NCBI RefSeq assembly: GCF_021018805.1
Contig: NC_086251.1
Coordinates: 43,222,767-43,286,766 of the forward strand
DNA from: Prinia subflava
Taxonomy: Eukaryota; Chordata; Aves; Passeriformes; Cisticolidae
Direction: 5' to 3'
Length of the DNA: 64,000 nucleotides
Shown: positions 1 to 12,380 of the stretch, piece by piece
How the letters are laid out: the number at the start of each line of letters is the position of its first letter
Position numbering within the stretch: the first letter of the stretch is position 1
Position numbers and translations under genes: made by a program
Notes under the pieces: generated by a model
What the model was told of the DNA's origin: nothing
Databases searched by the model: none
The model's input: the letters and a program-made list of their open reading frames with translations, nothing else

Positions 1-3000
1 GCTCCTTAGGGTAAAACCAGATTTTTGTTAGGTTCCTAGGCTGATAGAAATCCTACAGGTGTAAGAGTCTCCAGCACTGGTGGAGCATCTCATGGCCTAC
101 CTCAAAGGCTGGGCTCCACAGTGACATTTAGCCTAAAAGGTTTTGCTTAGGGGTAGAACAGGCATGCCCAGACTTCCATATTTAGACACTGTTCATTCCA
201 TCAGAAGATCTCTTGCCAGCATCCAAAAATAAGTCAAAACCCAATCTTTATTGGATTGAATACAAGAACATACAAAGGTACATCCTTTTGTATCTCTATG
301 AGAAAGCAAAAATGCTGGATGGCCAAACTCAAGTACCAAGTTCTCATTATTCAGGAACAGAAAGTACAGTCAAGTAGGGAGGTACTGGGAGTATGGTGAA
401 ATACATTGAATTTTTTGTTTACTAAATGGCTGTGTACTAACTACCAATACAACCATAATAAGTGAAGAATAAGTCGTATCTTTGAAAAAGTGCCCAAATT
501 AACCCCTTTTATCCAAACTGCTCTGAAAAGATGCAAATGCAGATTGTTTCTAAATACATAAGGATGACTATTTTTTAGAAGCTTTAATAAAGGAGAAAAA
601 TAAACTATTTCTTATTCCTATTGTTATCCACAGTACTTTGAAGTGAATGAAGACCATGGCTCCTGCCCAGGAACCCTGTTTAAACAAATTTCATTTGTAC
701 ATTTGAAAATTGGTACAAGGTACAAAGTCTGAAATGTGAAACATCACACTTTCTGCTTTTACTATTCAGATCTGGCATGCATACATATGGCTTTTAAACC
801 CCAGCTTGTCCCTAGAGTGCGTCCAAAAGATTGTTCCAATTAACACCTGCTACTATTGGTCCCAAAGGGTCATTCTGACATTTGAGGATCTCAGAGCAAA
901 GAACAGCTTCAGCAGCTGTAAAGAAAAAGGGGCTGGACCTTACTACACAATTCTTGCTGTGAGAGGGGAGAGATGCTCTAGTGTTTGGAAGAACTGGGTT
1001 GAAGGAAGTCTTGAGACAAGGGGAAGTCATAAAATGCATTTTGCAGTACTGGAAAAATCAGGTCTGTGATATATGTTTTGCTGTACGTAATGAAAATAAT
1101 TGTAAAAGCTTTCAATTTTAGTCAGCTTGGTCAAGTGATCCAGCCTTTGCAAGAGAGATTCCTTTCTGGAGACAAGAGAAGGGCTAATTTTTCCCAAAAT
1201 TTCTAAGCAAACAAGATGAAAATTGATCAGCCCATTTGAGAGAAGATAGTTGAATTTTGTTGTCCTCACAAGAGCAAAAGGTAAGCTTTCCCATGGCAAT
1301 CTAAGTCTCTGGAAGTTCATTAAAATGAACTTTCCATCTTCCCATGCTGTACAACCACCAATCTGTGGAGCAATATATTTCCACTTAACACTCTCAATGC
1401 CCCATCCCTCCTCTCCTCTCACCAGCATTCATCCTGCAGACTTTTAGTCTCCCATATCCCACTGCTCAGTGCTTGGCAAGAAATAAGTGAGGGGCAAGGA
1501 ACAGCAGGGCAGCTATGTGCCATCTGTCCATGGTATTATTTTGTCTCCTAATGATTAATGAGTCCCAGGGAAGTTCCCATCTACTGACCTCCCTCAGCCT
1601 TGGCAATTCTACTTGGAGTACTTTTATGAGAAGTTTCAAGCATTTCTTTTTTCTTAAAGAAAATATAGAAAATTAAATGAAAAAAAATAAAGTGAATGCA
1701 CCGTTATGTTCTTGCAGACATTTATCTAATGACTAATGTTATCCGTGTATATACAAAGTTATACAGAGGCATAAATGTTTCAAAATCTGATCCAAGTCTG
1801 GTAAACCACTTTCAAAATCAGGAAATTCCAATTGAAAGGTTAGCTACATTTGCATCTGTATTATTTTCTGTTCTTGCTTCCATTCTTGATGAAAATTTTA
1901 ACATTATCCTAGTCCCTTAGTCTAAACTATAAAATAAATAATGGGTTTAAGCTATCATGGAGTCTGAGGCTAATGATGCCATTCAAGCAAGTAAGAGACC
2001 ATAGAGAGGAATGTTGTTTGTTCATATGGAGAATATTTTTTAAAAGATGAAGGAATAAAAAAAAAGCTTTATAGTACAAGAAAATCAGACACAAGTTTTG
2101 CAGAACAGCTGTGGTAAAGAACTCAGATCTGGGAAATTTCTGACTAAGAACCTTTCATCTTAAAAGTCCATTTATAACATTGGACAAGCCTGCTTCTTTG
2201 AGCCTGCCTCAGCAGAGATGAGTTTCAGTATAATAAAGAAAACAAACAAAAAACCCAGAGGAAAATCAGATTGTAATGAACTATTCTTCAAGAATAACTA
2301 GTCCTCAGAGTACATCCAGAAACCTGTCAGAACTGAACACCAAACACTGGCTTACACATTCAAGCAGGATGCCTTTACAGACATAATTCATAATTTTTAG
2401 CATATTATCAGCACTGATATACATCAGAGTACTTACTGTACTTGAAGTTTGGCTCAAATACTATACTGCATATGAAGAGAGAAAAGAAGAAAAGGACAAA
2501 GGTGAATGAGAAGGAACAAATACTACGGAGCAGTTTGTACTTAACTACAGCTACTCTATGCTTATTGTTCAGAGCCATTTTCCAGATGCACGTGTGCCTG
2601 CAAGCAAGAAGAACATTTCTGGTACACATGAGTACACCAGACTAACTCCTTCTGCTGCTACATGCAGCAACAGCCAAACCATAAATGAGGCCTCAACAGA
2701 TTAAAAATTTACCCCATTCTGTTCTTAAGCCACCAGTTATTTGAGTTAGATACTAATGTTTTCTAGAGGCCTAGTAAAGATTAAAAAAAAAATTTTAAAA
2801 ACCACCAAAAACCAAAAAACAACAAACACAAAAAAACCCACCTTCCAGCAAGTTACCTGCATTTCATACCTTACGTGGTACATGAATCAGCATCATCACA
2901 ACTTCATATTTTTCTCAAAGATTAATTCTCTCAGCAAAGGAAAGAAAACTATTCTTTTTCTTCCACTAGCGATGCACTTGGTTACTAATGAAGCATATGC

Positions 3001-3420
3001 ATAACAAACCAACAAGAGTGTTAAATTAAAGTCAATTTGAAAGATTAACAGCATTCAGCTGTGCTGCTGAAGGAGGATTATCTGCTTACTGCCACACCCC
3101 GGCTGTGCTAATTGAAATGAAGATCAGGAGGGAAAGACCAAGCCTCAAAAGATAAGCCCAGGTTCTGTTTCATAACACTTCCCTTCAACATCATCTGTTC
3201 TGCAGATCTTAAAAAACCCCAGATCCAAAAACTAGGACCAGTCTCAAATAAATTCGCTCAATGAAAGTTGTCAGCCTAAACCAGTGAAGCCTTATTTATT
3301 CATAGAACATGTACAGTGCAGGAAACTGAACTGAAAGCTTACTCCACAGCTTCTTGCCAGTGGGCCTGCTCCCTGCCCTCGAAGAATGCTGGATATTTTC
3401 AGAAATAAGAACAAACACAA
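1..3420. other. Intergenic or intronic DNA, no supported gene
   Basis: Unique AT-rich sequence. Apart from the A-rich tract at 2779-2840 and a weak micro-exon candidate at 2437-2465 on the minus strand, nothing is supported. The open frames here are short and lack coding character. Confidence 0.6.
2779..2840 (+). repeat. A-rich low-complexity tract
   Basis: Sixty-odd bases dominated by A with scattered C and T (AAAACCACCAAAAACC and similar). No function assigned. Confidence 0.8.
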
Positions 3421-3870
3421 TTAGAAATACGAGGTATACATAGATTTATGCCCTATGTACTCACCACCACCTCTCAAAACTGAGCAAGAGTCATGAACAT
3501 GCAGCCTGGATTGGTGTTTACACCTTCTCGGAGCACTGACATTGTTCACTCTCTCCCACATCACTGCTGGGGGCAGGGGAAAGGGGAGCAGGTGGAGGAA
3601 GGGGTCGGGTAACACTGTTCCAAGCAATCACATGGGAATCGTTTGTCTGTCTGTACACTTCGTTATTAGTATTTTTGCTGTTATTGTTCCTTTTCTTATC
3701 TCATTGCTGTTTCCAGTAAATTGTCCTTATCCCAACCTGCCATCTTTACCTTTTGTGCCTCCAATCCTCCTCTCCAGCCTCCCAAAGGGGAGACGAGGAG
3801 GGGAAAGGGGGGAGTGAACAAGTGAGGAGCAGCTTGGTTTGGAGAGTCTCTGTGGAAGCACTAAATGGGG
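3421..3870 (+). mobile_element. Degraded ERVL-type solo LTR
   Basis: The stretch resembles the 3' half of bird ERVL long terminal repeats: TTATTGTTCCTTTTCTTATC, TCATTGCTGTTTCCAGTAAA and TTGTCCTTATCCCAACC, then CCTCCTCTCCAGCCTCCC and a purine-rich GGGGAGACGAGGAGGGGAAA tail. No internal viral genes flank it, so it is a solo or orphan LTR. The 5' end is uncertain and the terminal CA is not clear. Confidence 0.6.
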
Positions 3871-6800
3871 AAGTACCATTCCTAAATCAAATAGACTTCT
3901 TTGATGGATTATGAATACAACAACCCGATACAGTTTACCAGGATCCGATCTCAAAACTGTATTTTTTCTGTACTTCTCTTTCTAATTATTGCATTCATTT
4001 TGCCTTCTTCCAAATTGTACTGTGAAGTCTCTAGAGGAGGAACTACTATTTACATGTCTTTCAGGATTTTTTTAATTATTAACAAACATGCACGGCGTTT
4101 TGGAAGACATCATAACATGTCCTTTCCCTGTGGAGATTTCCTAGGCTTTGAACTAAAGGCATGAAGGATTGGTGCCTATATGCCCTCTGAGGTCTTTCAG
4201 TAGTACAACAGCTTTATTTAACTAGTGATCAGGTGGCCCAGATCAGAATAAATTTTCCATCCAGAATTAATGTGGTTTGACATAGTCCATCTCCACCACT
4301 CACTGCTAGAAAGAGGCGTAGTATCCCTTCACCACTGATGACACAACTGTTTGTAGTATCTCATTTTAAACAGAAAAAGGAAAATTATCCTGATTCAAAA
4401 TAACCCATCAGAAAAGAAGGGTGGTTTTTTCGGCCCTTGATCCACTTTATTACATGGTCTCAGAAAGATTTGTGCCAACAAAACTGAGAGGGAAGTGCCA
4501 GTGATAGCGACAAAGTAGGGCAGTGGGTCCTTTGGTTTTTGTCCCATAGGGCATGGCCTTCTAGAGTGAACTAAGCTTTTTAGAAACTGATTTTAACATT
4601 TGGACAGCACTCAAGTTTCAGTGAGAGCAACCACTGAGCTTTTTTAAGCACCTGGAAGCAGCAGACAAATGATGCAACACATTCTCCTGTTACACAGCTA
4701 AAGACAAGACTAAATATTAGGTTGGGGTTGCTTTGGCTTTTTTTTTTTCTGCTAGGAGCTCATCCAAAAAGCAAGCAGCAAAATACCTTTAAAGCCTTTA
4801 TGTTAGGTGTTTTATTCTAGGTCTTAATTTGTCTCAACAGCACTATTTTTATTCCATTTAAAAGTTTCTATGCTATAGTAGGTCCATTATCTATCCAATC
4901 CAAGAGACTGGTGTCCAGAGCTTTGAAGAAAAAACAACATCCCTCTGTGCTCTGTCCATCAGAAGCAGTAGCCACCCTCAGAGAGTTTCAAGGCCTCATG
5001 GCTGTGCTTCTCCTGCTTTCAACTCCCATATTGTCAGTGGTTTCACTGTGCAAAATAGTCCATCAGAAGGACTTGTGAAACGAGGAGAGGAAAAGAGATC
5101 TACTCCGTTTCATTCAGGATGTTATATCAATTCCTGATACTGTTTTCACTGGAAATCCATGACACAGGAAAGCCTTTACAAAAGTGAAAGGATTTCACAC
5201 ATGGGAAGCTTATCTTATCTCTGCTGCTCTTCCAAACTTTGTACTATGTTCCAGGAAGTAATGATTTTTTATTTATTTTTACATTTCTGGAATAGATTCA
5301 AGAGACTCCTATTCTGAACATTGAAAGAGGTGAAGGTCCTATATTTTATCTGGGAAAACCTGGAAGGTCCTAACATTTCACAGTATTACTTATCACTTTG
5401 ATCAGGACAGGGGCATATTTAACAAATGTTTCATGTTTAAAAGTTTCAGGGTAAGAAAATTATGGAAGTTAAACTGAATACATTATATTGCCAGGTACTG
5501 TAAAATTATTTTGTTCCTGATGGCTTGAGCATGGGCAACTTTTCAAGAGGACAGTAACTACAAATTCACAATACTAAAATTGGTAGCACGTAAAATGTCA
5601 CAATAAATCTAAAAAACAGGAATAATCTCATTAAAAAAAAAAAAAGCAGCTTCTGAGACCTGAGTTATAAATAAAAAGGCCTCGCTCAGCTGTCTTCAGT
5701 ACACAACTGACTAATCATTTTCAAGTTACTGCAACAACTAAAAATGGTATTCATATTTGTAGTGCAAAAGTGCATATATTTAATTTCCTGAACATCCCAG
5801 TTGCATTTCTTGTATTTCCCCTATTTAATCTTCTTTTCCCACAACTGCCTCTTGAAGCAACCAGCCAAGTGTTTAAGAAAAGAAGCATGCTCCTTGATGA
5901 AAGCCACCACCCCTGAACTCTCTGGTTTTATTTTCTTTTCTTCATAGTTAATTTCTAATATTATTCAAGAAACTGTTCTAGTGGAAATGCTGACATCTAA
6001 TAGGACTAAGATCATCCTAGCAATGGCACTTATTATAAGAGCAAGAGAGATCCATCTGGTGCTCTGGCTGTGTGGCAGTCCTGGACCCTAAAGATCTGAG
6101 TTCAATTTTCTAAATCTACAGTAAACATCCTGTATGCCTTTTAGCAAAATATCATGAGTTTATTCAAACTCCACTGGTGGAGCTTAGGTAACATTGTCCT
6201 ACTCTCCTACAGAGCCACATCAAGATGCTTGGTCACTCGAAATATACTCCCTTCCTCTTCACTGCTTCTTTCTTTTCACTTTTTGTTCTACAGCCACCTC
6301 CTATCAGCAGCTTCCAAACACAGCTTGGAATAGCCACCATTTATTGGATTCTCTGGACCAAGCAGTACCACACTTAAAGTCTCAGAAATCACCAGAAGAA
6401 AGCAGAATAAAATCAGCTTTTAAAGTGTGAAAGCACTCCTTCAGAAAATTTCAGTGCTGGCATGCTAAGTGAAAAAATAGCACAGTAAGGCGAGTCAAAA
6501 AGAAGACGGAAAAATTCATGGGAAGAAACTTGCAAAAGACATAAGAAATTAATTACAAGCTATCATCAACTTCTGCTCATCCTAAAGCTCTAAGGTAACT
6601 CAAGATGAAGTGGTGAGGCACTAATTCTAGTGTATTTCATCTTGTACCTAAAACTGCTTTGGTACTAGAAGATGGCCAACATGACACTGATTCTTTTTCA
6701 GAATTTTCAGAGAGACCCAAGGAAGACCTCACAAATGAGCCTCCAAGCCTCCTGAAGCATTAGTGGAATTTATCCTACATATTAAAATTAATGGACATGT

Positions 6801-6889
6801 GGATGAATATGAATAGAGAAGAGTCAACACTATTTGTTTCTTGTGGGGTTTTTTTTCAGAAAATTTGTGCCTTGCAAATTTATTTAATT
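3871..6889. other. Unique DNA, no supported feature
   Basis: AT-rich sequence between the LTR and the ancient CR1. Only the A13 run stands out. Confidence 0.6.
5633..5645 (+). repeat. A13 homopolymer
   Basis: Run of 13 A in otherwise unique sequence; no associated retroelement seen. Confidence 0.9.
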
Positions 6890-7860
6890 TCTCTGAATAA
6901 GCAATTAAGAATGTGGACAACGAGTAGACCTTTGATATGGTCTGTTTGTGTTTTTGAAAGGCATTCAGTAATGTTCCTCACCCAAAGATTCTTAAATAAT
7001 CTAAACAACATGGGAATGTCCTTGGATGGATAAAGAACTCTTTAGGAGATCAGAAACAGAGCCAAAGAACAAATAGCCAGTGGAGTCCCACAGCATTTTG
7101 TGCTGGGACCTGAGGCCCTCAGTGTATTCATAAATCAATTAAAAGGGGAAGAAGATCGAGGTGACAAAGAATGGTGCTGACACTAAACTATTCAAGGCAA
7201 TAAAGAAGAGAGACAGTTTCAGAAAAGCCTCACGGTAATGAGTGGCTTGGCAAAGAAATGACAGTTGAAATTCAGCTTAGATAATGCATATGGGGAAAAA
7301 CAACCTGAGCTTCACATATCAACTGCTGCTACAGCCTGGCTAATTCAAGGCAGGATGAAAATCTTGAGGATTTACTAAATAGTTTGATGAAAACATAATC
7401 TGAATAATTTGTAACAGTAAGAAAAAGACTGTAGAACACAGCAGTCATAAGAACAGGATTATTCCACTGTATAATTCCCTGACTCTTTGGTATTGTGAAA
7501 ATTGTGAGTAGGTCTGACCTCTCTTCCCCAAAAGAAGGAGAATTGGAAGAGATATCAAAAAGTACATGTAGTACTATTGTAGGGAGCCCAAACCAGAAAA
7601 GGTTCCACGATCTGAAACTGAGACCATTTAATCTGAAATATAGTAGTGGTTTAAAAGATAAAGAGTAAAATGTGGAAGAATTTTCAGTATATTTTTCAAT
7701 ATAATAACTAGAGAATAGCAAGATGATAAGGGCTAGATTCAAAAGTATCTGAAGGAAGTACTTTTTGATCACTGTGCTGTTTAACCTGTGGCTATAGAAG
7801 ACAAAGGTCATGCAGGTTCAAAAAGGGAATGGACAACCCACAGAAAAAAAATCATCAAAG
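6890..7860 (+). mobile_element. Ancient, decayed CR1 LINE
   Basis: The plus strand follows, with many indels, the reverse-transcriptase and C-terminal part of an old amniote CR1. Landmarks are AAAGGCATTCAGTAATGTTC (6958 on), GCCAGTGGAGTCCCACAGCA (7077 on), TGCTGGGACC, GACACTAAACTATTCAAG and, near the end, GCTGTTTAACCTGTGG and GGTTCAAAAAGGGAATGGAC. All frames are broken. It is far more diverged than the CR1 copies at 15.7 or 47 kb and probably predates them greatly. The long minus-strand open frame at 7329-7811 lies inside it and is chance. Confidence 0.8.
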
Positions 7861-10800
7861 TCTTAGAATTGCCTGCAGTTACATTCTTTTGTCATTGTCT
7901 ACATGTAATGTTTCTGGTTTGGTTTGGAGACATTCATTGGTGCAGTCATGCTATAAATTTAGAACTGCAGATTCTGGGACAATTGCTTGTTCTTAAATTT
8001 TCTGAAATTTTACCTCAGCTTCATAGTTGGCATCACAAATTAGTGTTTAATGTCTGAATGCACCTTTATTGACTGCAGTGTTATACAAGGGAGCATCACA
8101 ACAATTGGTGTGGGCATAAGGTTGTTGTAGTTACAAATCTTAATCTTAGTAGGATACTTCATCTGGAACTTTCTCTACCTTCTCCTGCCCGTTGGAGCTG
8201 CTTGCTTCTCTGACTAGCAATCAATACTTGTCATCTTTGAGTCCATGTTCTGCACTAATTGTGGTCCTGTGCAGGGAGCAGCAGATGGTTTCTGAACATC
8301 CTAGTCTCAGAGATCCTGGTGCAGTAGAGTTCAGGACATATGAGGGAACCACTTCTCGCTGACCATTCACATTTTGACTCTTTTGCATAACTTCCACTTC
8401 TTTTCCTTATATGAGTCCAAGCAGGAAAGGCCAAAAGTAGCTGGAAGAAAGTTGAGTAAAAATGGGAGGACGGTGAACAAGGATGTTTCCCAGCCTACTG
8501 TCTAGGTGGCAGCAGCAACAACTGTGACTTTCTAGCTCTTTCCAAGCAGATAGAAAGAATGAGAATCCTGTTTTTCTCACTATTCCACTTTGATAGCTTC
8601 TTCTGTTTATAGTGCCAATTCTCTGCATTGTACTCTCCCTCACAAGTCTGTACCCCTTCTAGCACAATGGGGCCTTGACACTTGCAAGTGATGTTGCAAT
8701 ACATGAAGTCTGGTAGTCATGGCCATTCTTGGCATCTTGGCTAAGGGGATCTGGATTGAATCCTTCACATCCTGTTCTGCTGCTCTTCATAGCTTTCCAG
8801 GCTGAGAAAGTAAAATGGGTGATCTGGCAGAAGGTTTTACAGCAAAAAGCAAGGAACCACTTTTCACTCGACAAATCATTACAATGGAGAATCCATTACA
8901 ATATTAATTGAGCGCTAAATAAATAAATAAAAGAGTTCAGGAATCAGAATAATGGAAAGTATTATCATTGCTGAAAGTGCTCTGGATGCAGTTTCTAAAT
9001 CACTGCTTAAGGGAAACAATACAGAGTTCACTCAATACATTCCTCTTTAGGCCTTTTCTGCTGGGCAGTGTCACAGGCTGATAAATTACACAGATCACTG
9101 CTCAGACAAGAAATGGTTATTCACGTGTTCTTACACTACAATTTCTGTAATTGATTGATGTCTTTAACTCCTTGTCAGGTGTTAAAGGAGATGAAGGATG
9201 GAGTGAGTAGTAAAGTAAGGTTTGGCAGAAGACAGTTTGAAGTCCTTGGATGCCATTATAAATGTCAGTCATTAATGTTTTATTACTGGGCACTAGTAGC
9301 ACACAGCAGTTAAGCTGACAGATTGCTACTGAACCTAATAATATTTGCAGGGTGAAAGTGACAGCAAGGAAGCTAAGATTACTTTATCAAACAATCTGAC
9401 TGCATCAGTAAGAAAAGGTGTTTCCTACTTAAAAGAGCTAAAGATTCTAAATAGGGACATATCTGTATTTCATTACCTAAAGTTGAAAAAACCACTAAAC
9501 CTTTTGTTCCTTTATGAACAATTTCAGGCTAAATAGTCGGAGAAATAATTCCTAGATATCAACACATTGTTATATTAGTATTTATCATATGGACTGTAAC
9601 ATCCTTCTGAGGTCTCTGTCAGTACCAGGACTGACTGTATTGACAACGTGACACAGATCTTTTCTAGGACAGTATTGCACTGCAAAGTTTTACCTAAGAA
9701 GGCACATACTGCACAGAAGATGAGAAGACAGAGAAGCAGCCAGACAAAATATTTTTATGAACTTCATATTTAAAGTCAATTACTCCCACTGGGGCAGCTG
9801 TGCACTATTGCTCCCTGTGAATATTCAGGAAGAAATGAATAGTGATATTCAAAAATGAACTGTGATCAGTCATGTCAAGGTCTGAATAAATATCAATAGC
9901 AGCTGCAGGTATGTGACAGCAAAGGCATGTGCTAAATCTGAGACATTTAACATAAGTTCTTTTTCCCTCAGCATAAATTCATCAGTGAGCACAATCAGAT
10001 CCCTTCCTACAGAATATATAATTGTGTACGTGAAACTTGTGTGTTGCTGGAGGTCCCACACCATGTCTTGAATGAGAGTGAAAACTTCAAAACAGAGACA
10101 TGCTGAAGGTTTTTGTTAGCATCAGAAAACAGTTATCCATTAGGGAAGTCAAGGGAAACCCAGAAAAAGAGAACCCAAAGGAAATTAGCATCTTGCCTTT
10201 TAGTTGGAAGGCGTTCAGAAATAAACTTTAGACAATGGCTGTAACACCTCCCTACTGATTTTTACCAGCCAAGTAACAATTTGCAGTCACAGCTCAAAAC
10301 TGTGCCTGCAGCTCTAAAATGTCATTATGGAATACTGTTTAATGCTAAAGCAAAGATGACAATGGCATTTGTCTCCACAGGACTGAATTCTCCAACAATG
10401 GAAGCAGACACTGTGTTCCAGATCCCAGGATCTTATGGACTCCTTTCCATTACAGGGTATGAAACAATGCAAATTAAACACAATGCTTATAAGCAAGATG
10501 TATTCCACCAGCTACAGAGTAAGTTATTTTCAGTTTCAGAGTTTCAACTATTGTTTCAGCCTTGAGCTTAGGTAGTATATAAGGTAATGGAGGTTGGTCT
10601 ACAAGTTACAGAAACCAGCCTGTAACTTCATTTAAAGCTTCTCCACATAAAGAAAATGAAGAGGAGAGACTGGTCTCCAGACTCCTGTTCATTAGAAATA
10701 CACCTGGATAGCAAAAGCTGTAACACCAAGTTCTTCTGTAGAATGCAAACAAAACTATCCAGATTCTGCCATACTAATATTAGTCTGCTTGACTCTGAGT

Positions 10801-12307
10801 TTTCACGCTTTCAACTACAAAGTTACTGAAGTAACTTTCTTCTGATCTTAAAAGCAGGTTGTACTGGAAGAAAGTAGAAAAGTACTACTTAAAGTACTTA
10901 GGACATGCTCTGCATGGAATATAAAACAACAAATATCTCTGTATCCTACCAGTACCTCTTCATCTTAGTTGAGAGTTATCAGCCATGATTTTTCATTCTA
11001 TTTAATTGTTCTATTCAGCCTACAATCTTGATTGTGGCAGAATCAGCCAAATCTCATTTATTTTTTAATAGCTCTATTGATGCGAACCTGGGAATGTTGT
11101 GTATGACAAGTTCAGGCAAGGCGATAGGCCATGATGACACCTCTAGTTCCTAAATCTGTGCTGAAAAGTACATATGTACAGAGGAGACGTGACTTTAATG
11201 AGAGCTACTTAGAAGCTGCAACAGTTCCATAAACTTTCTGGTAAAGAAAGTAAATGCAATTAAGAAAAAAGCTACACAAACTAGAAGGGAAATGTACCAT
11301 ATTTTCAGATTATAACCAATAAGAATTTATAATAATGGGAAAGGAACATTTGCTTCTTAAATTACCTTTTCATGTTCAGTGTTGACTTCATAATGTTCAG
11401 AAGGTGGCCTGATTTCAACAGCAATCCATACCAATGATTTTGATGGCAGAGCTGGTAAAGTACTCAAAGGTGGGTTGGGAATAGAAATCAGACGTGCTCA
11501 CCAATGATTTTTTCAAGGTTAAAGAAATATTTGAAGTTTTTCTTTTCTATATATATGGCTTGCAGCAAAGCTCTTTGTTTCCTATAAACACAAAGGTCAT
11601 GACTTATGAACTGTAAATAACAGTTCAGCTCTTTGAAAGAAGTGTCAGTTGCTGCCTCCGCAGTAACAACTGATCACGTCTGCAAGGGCCTGCTCCAGCC
11701 TTGAACACACTCCACGTCTGTAGAATGGATATCACACCTCTGACACTGGTCCTGTGTTCTGATATAAAATCAACAAATGGTTAACGGGGGAGTGATTAAG
11801 GATCCCACAACAGAAAACACCCTTGAGTGGTTGCTGAGTAGTGCTCAAAACCACATTTAAAATCTTTATAATTAAAGAATCGTAGCATCATCCTTAACAT
11901 GCTTAGATTCAGTATCCATGAAGTAGGAAGAAAAACCCCAAACAACTGGAAAAAACCACCAAACAAAGGAAAAAAAAAATTAAAAATCTACACAATTTCA
12001 TCCTCTTTCAAAAGTAAAAAACACATAAAACCAAAAATGTTTCTTTTTGCCCTGCCCCAAGGCACCTCAGTTTGCTCTCCAGAAGAAACAGGACTTGGAG
12101 AATCCTCCATTAAAAATCTGTCTCTGAAAGAGTTAATATCTCACAAACACACCATTGCTAACCTGAGAGAAGCTTTCAATTTTCACTCTAAAGCTTCTAG
12201 TGCTCTGTTCCACTACCTAACCTGTTCTGTTTCTCATCAAAACCAGCAAAACTAGATTTACCAGACACTATTTTCATCTAGATGGTCTCGATTTTAAGAA
12301 GATTGAA
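7861..12307. other. Unique DNA, one weak exon candidate
   Basis: No recognisable repeat or gene. A 138-base open interval with good splice sites on the plus strand (10381-10518) is discussed as a finding but is not supported by neighbouring exons. Confidence 0.55.
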
Positions 12308-12330
12308 TTTTTTTAAAAAATTTTTTTTCC

Positions 12331-12361
<31 letters not shown>

Positions 12362-12380
12362 TTTTTTTCTTTTTTTTTTT
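12308..12380 (+). repeat. T-rich tract
   Basis: 73 bases almost entirely T, with a few A and C. Read on the minus strand it is a poly(A)-like tract directly following an open frame at 12381-12756. Confidence 0.95.

Noticed and set aside
7329..7811. 160-codon minus-strand open frame
   Set aside because: It lies antisense within the decayed CR1 at 6890-7860 and has no independent coding signs.
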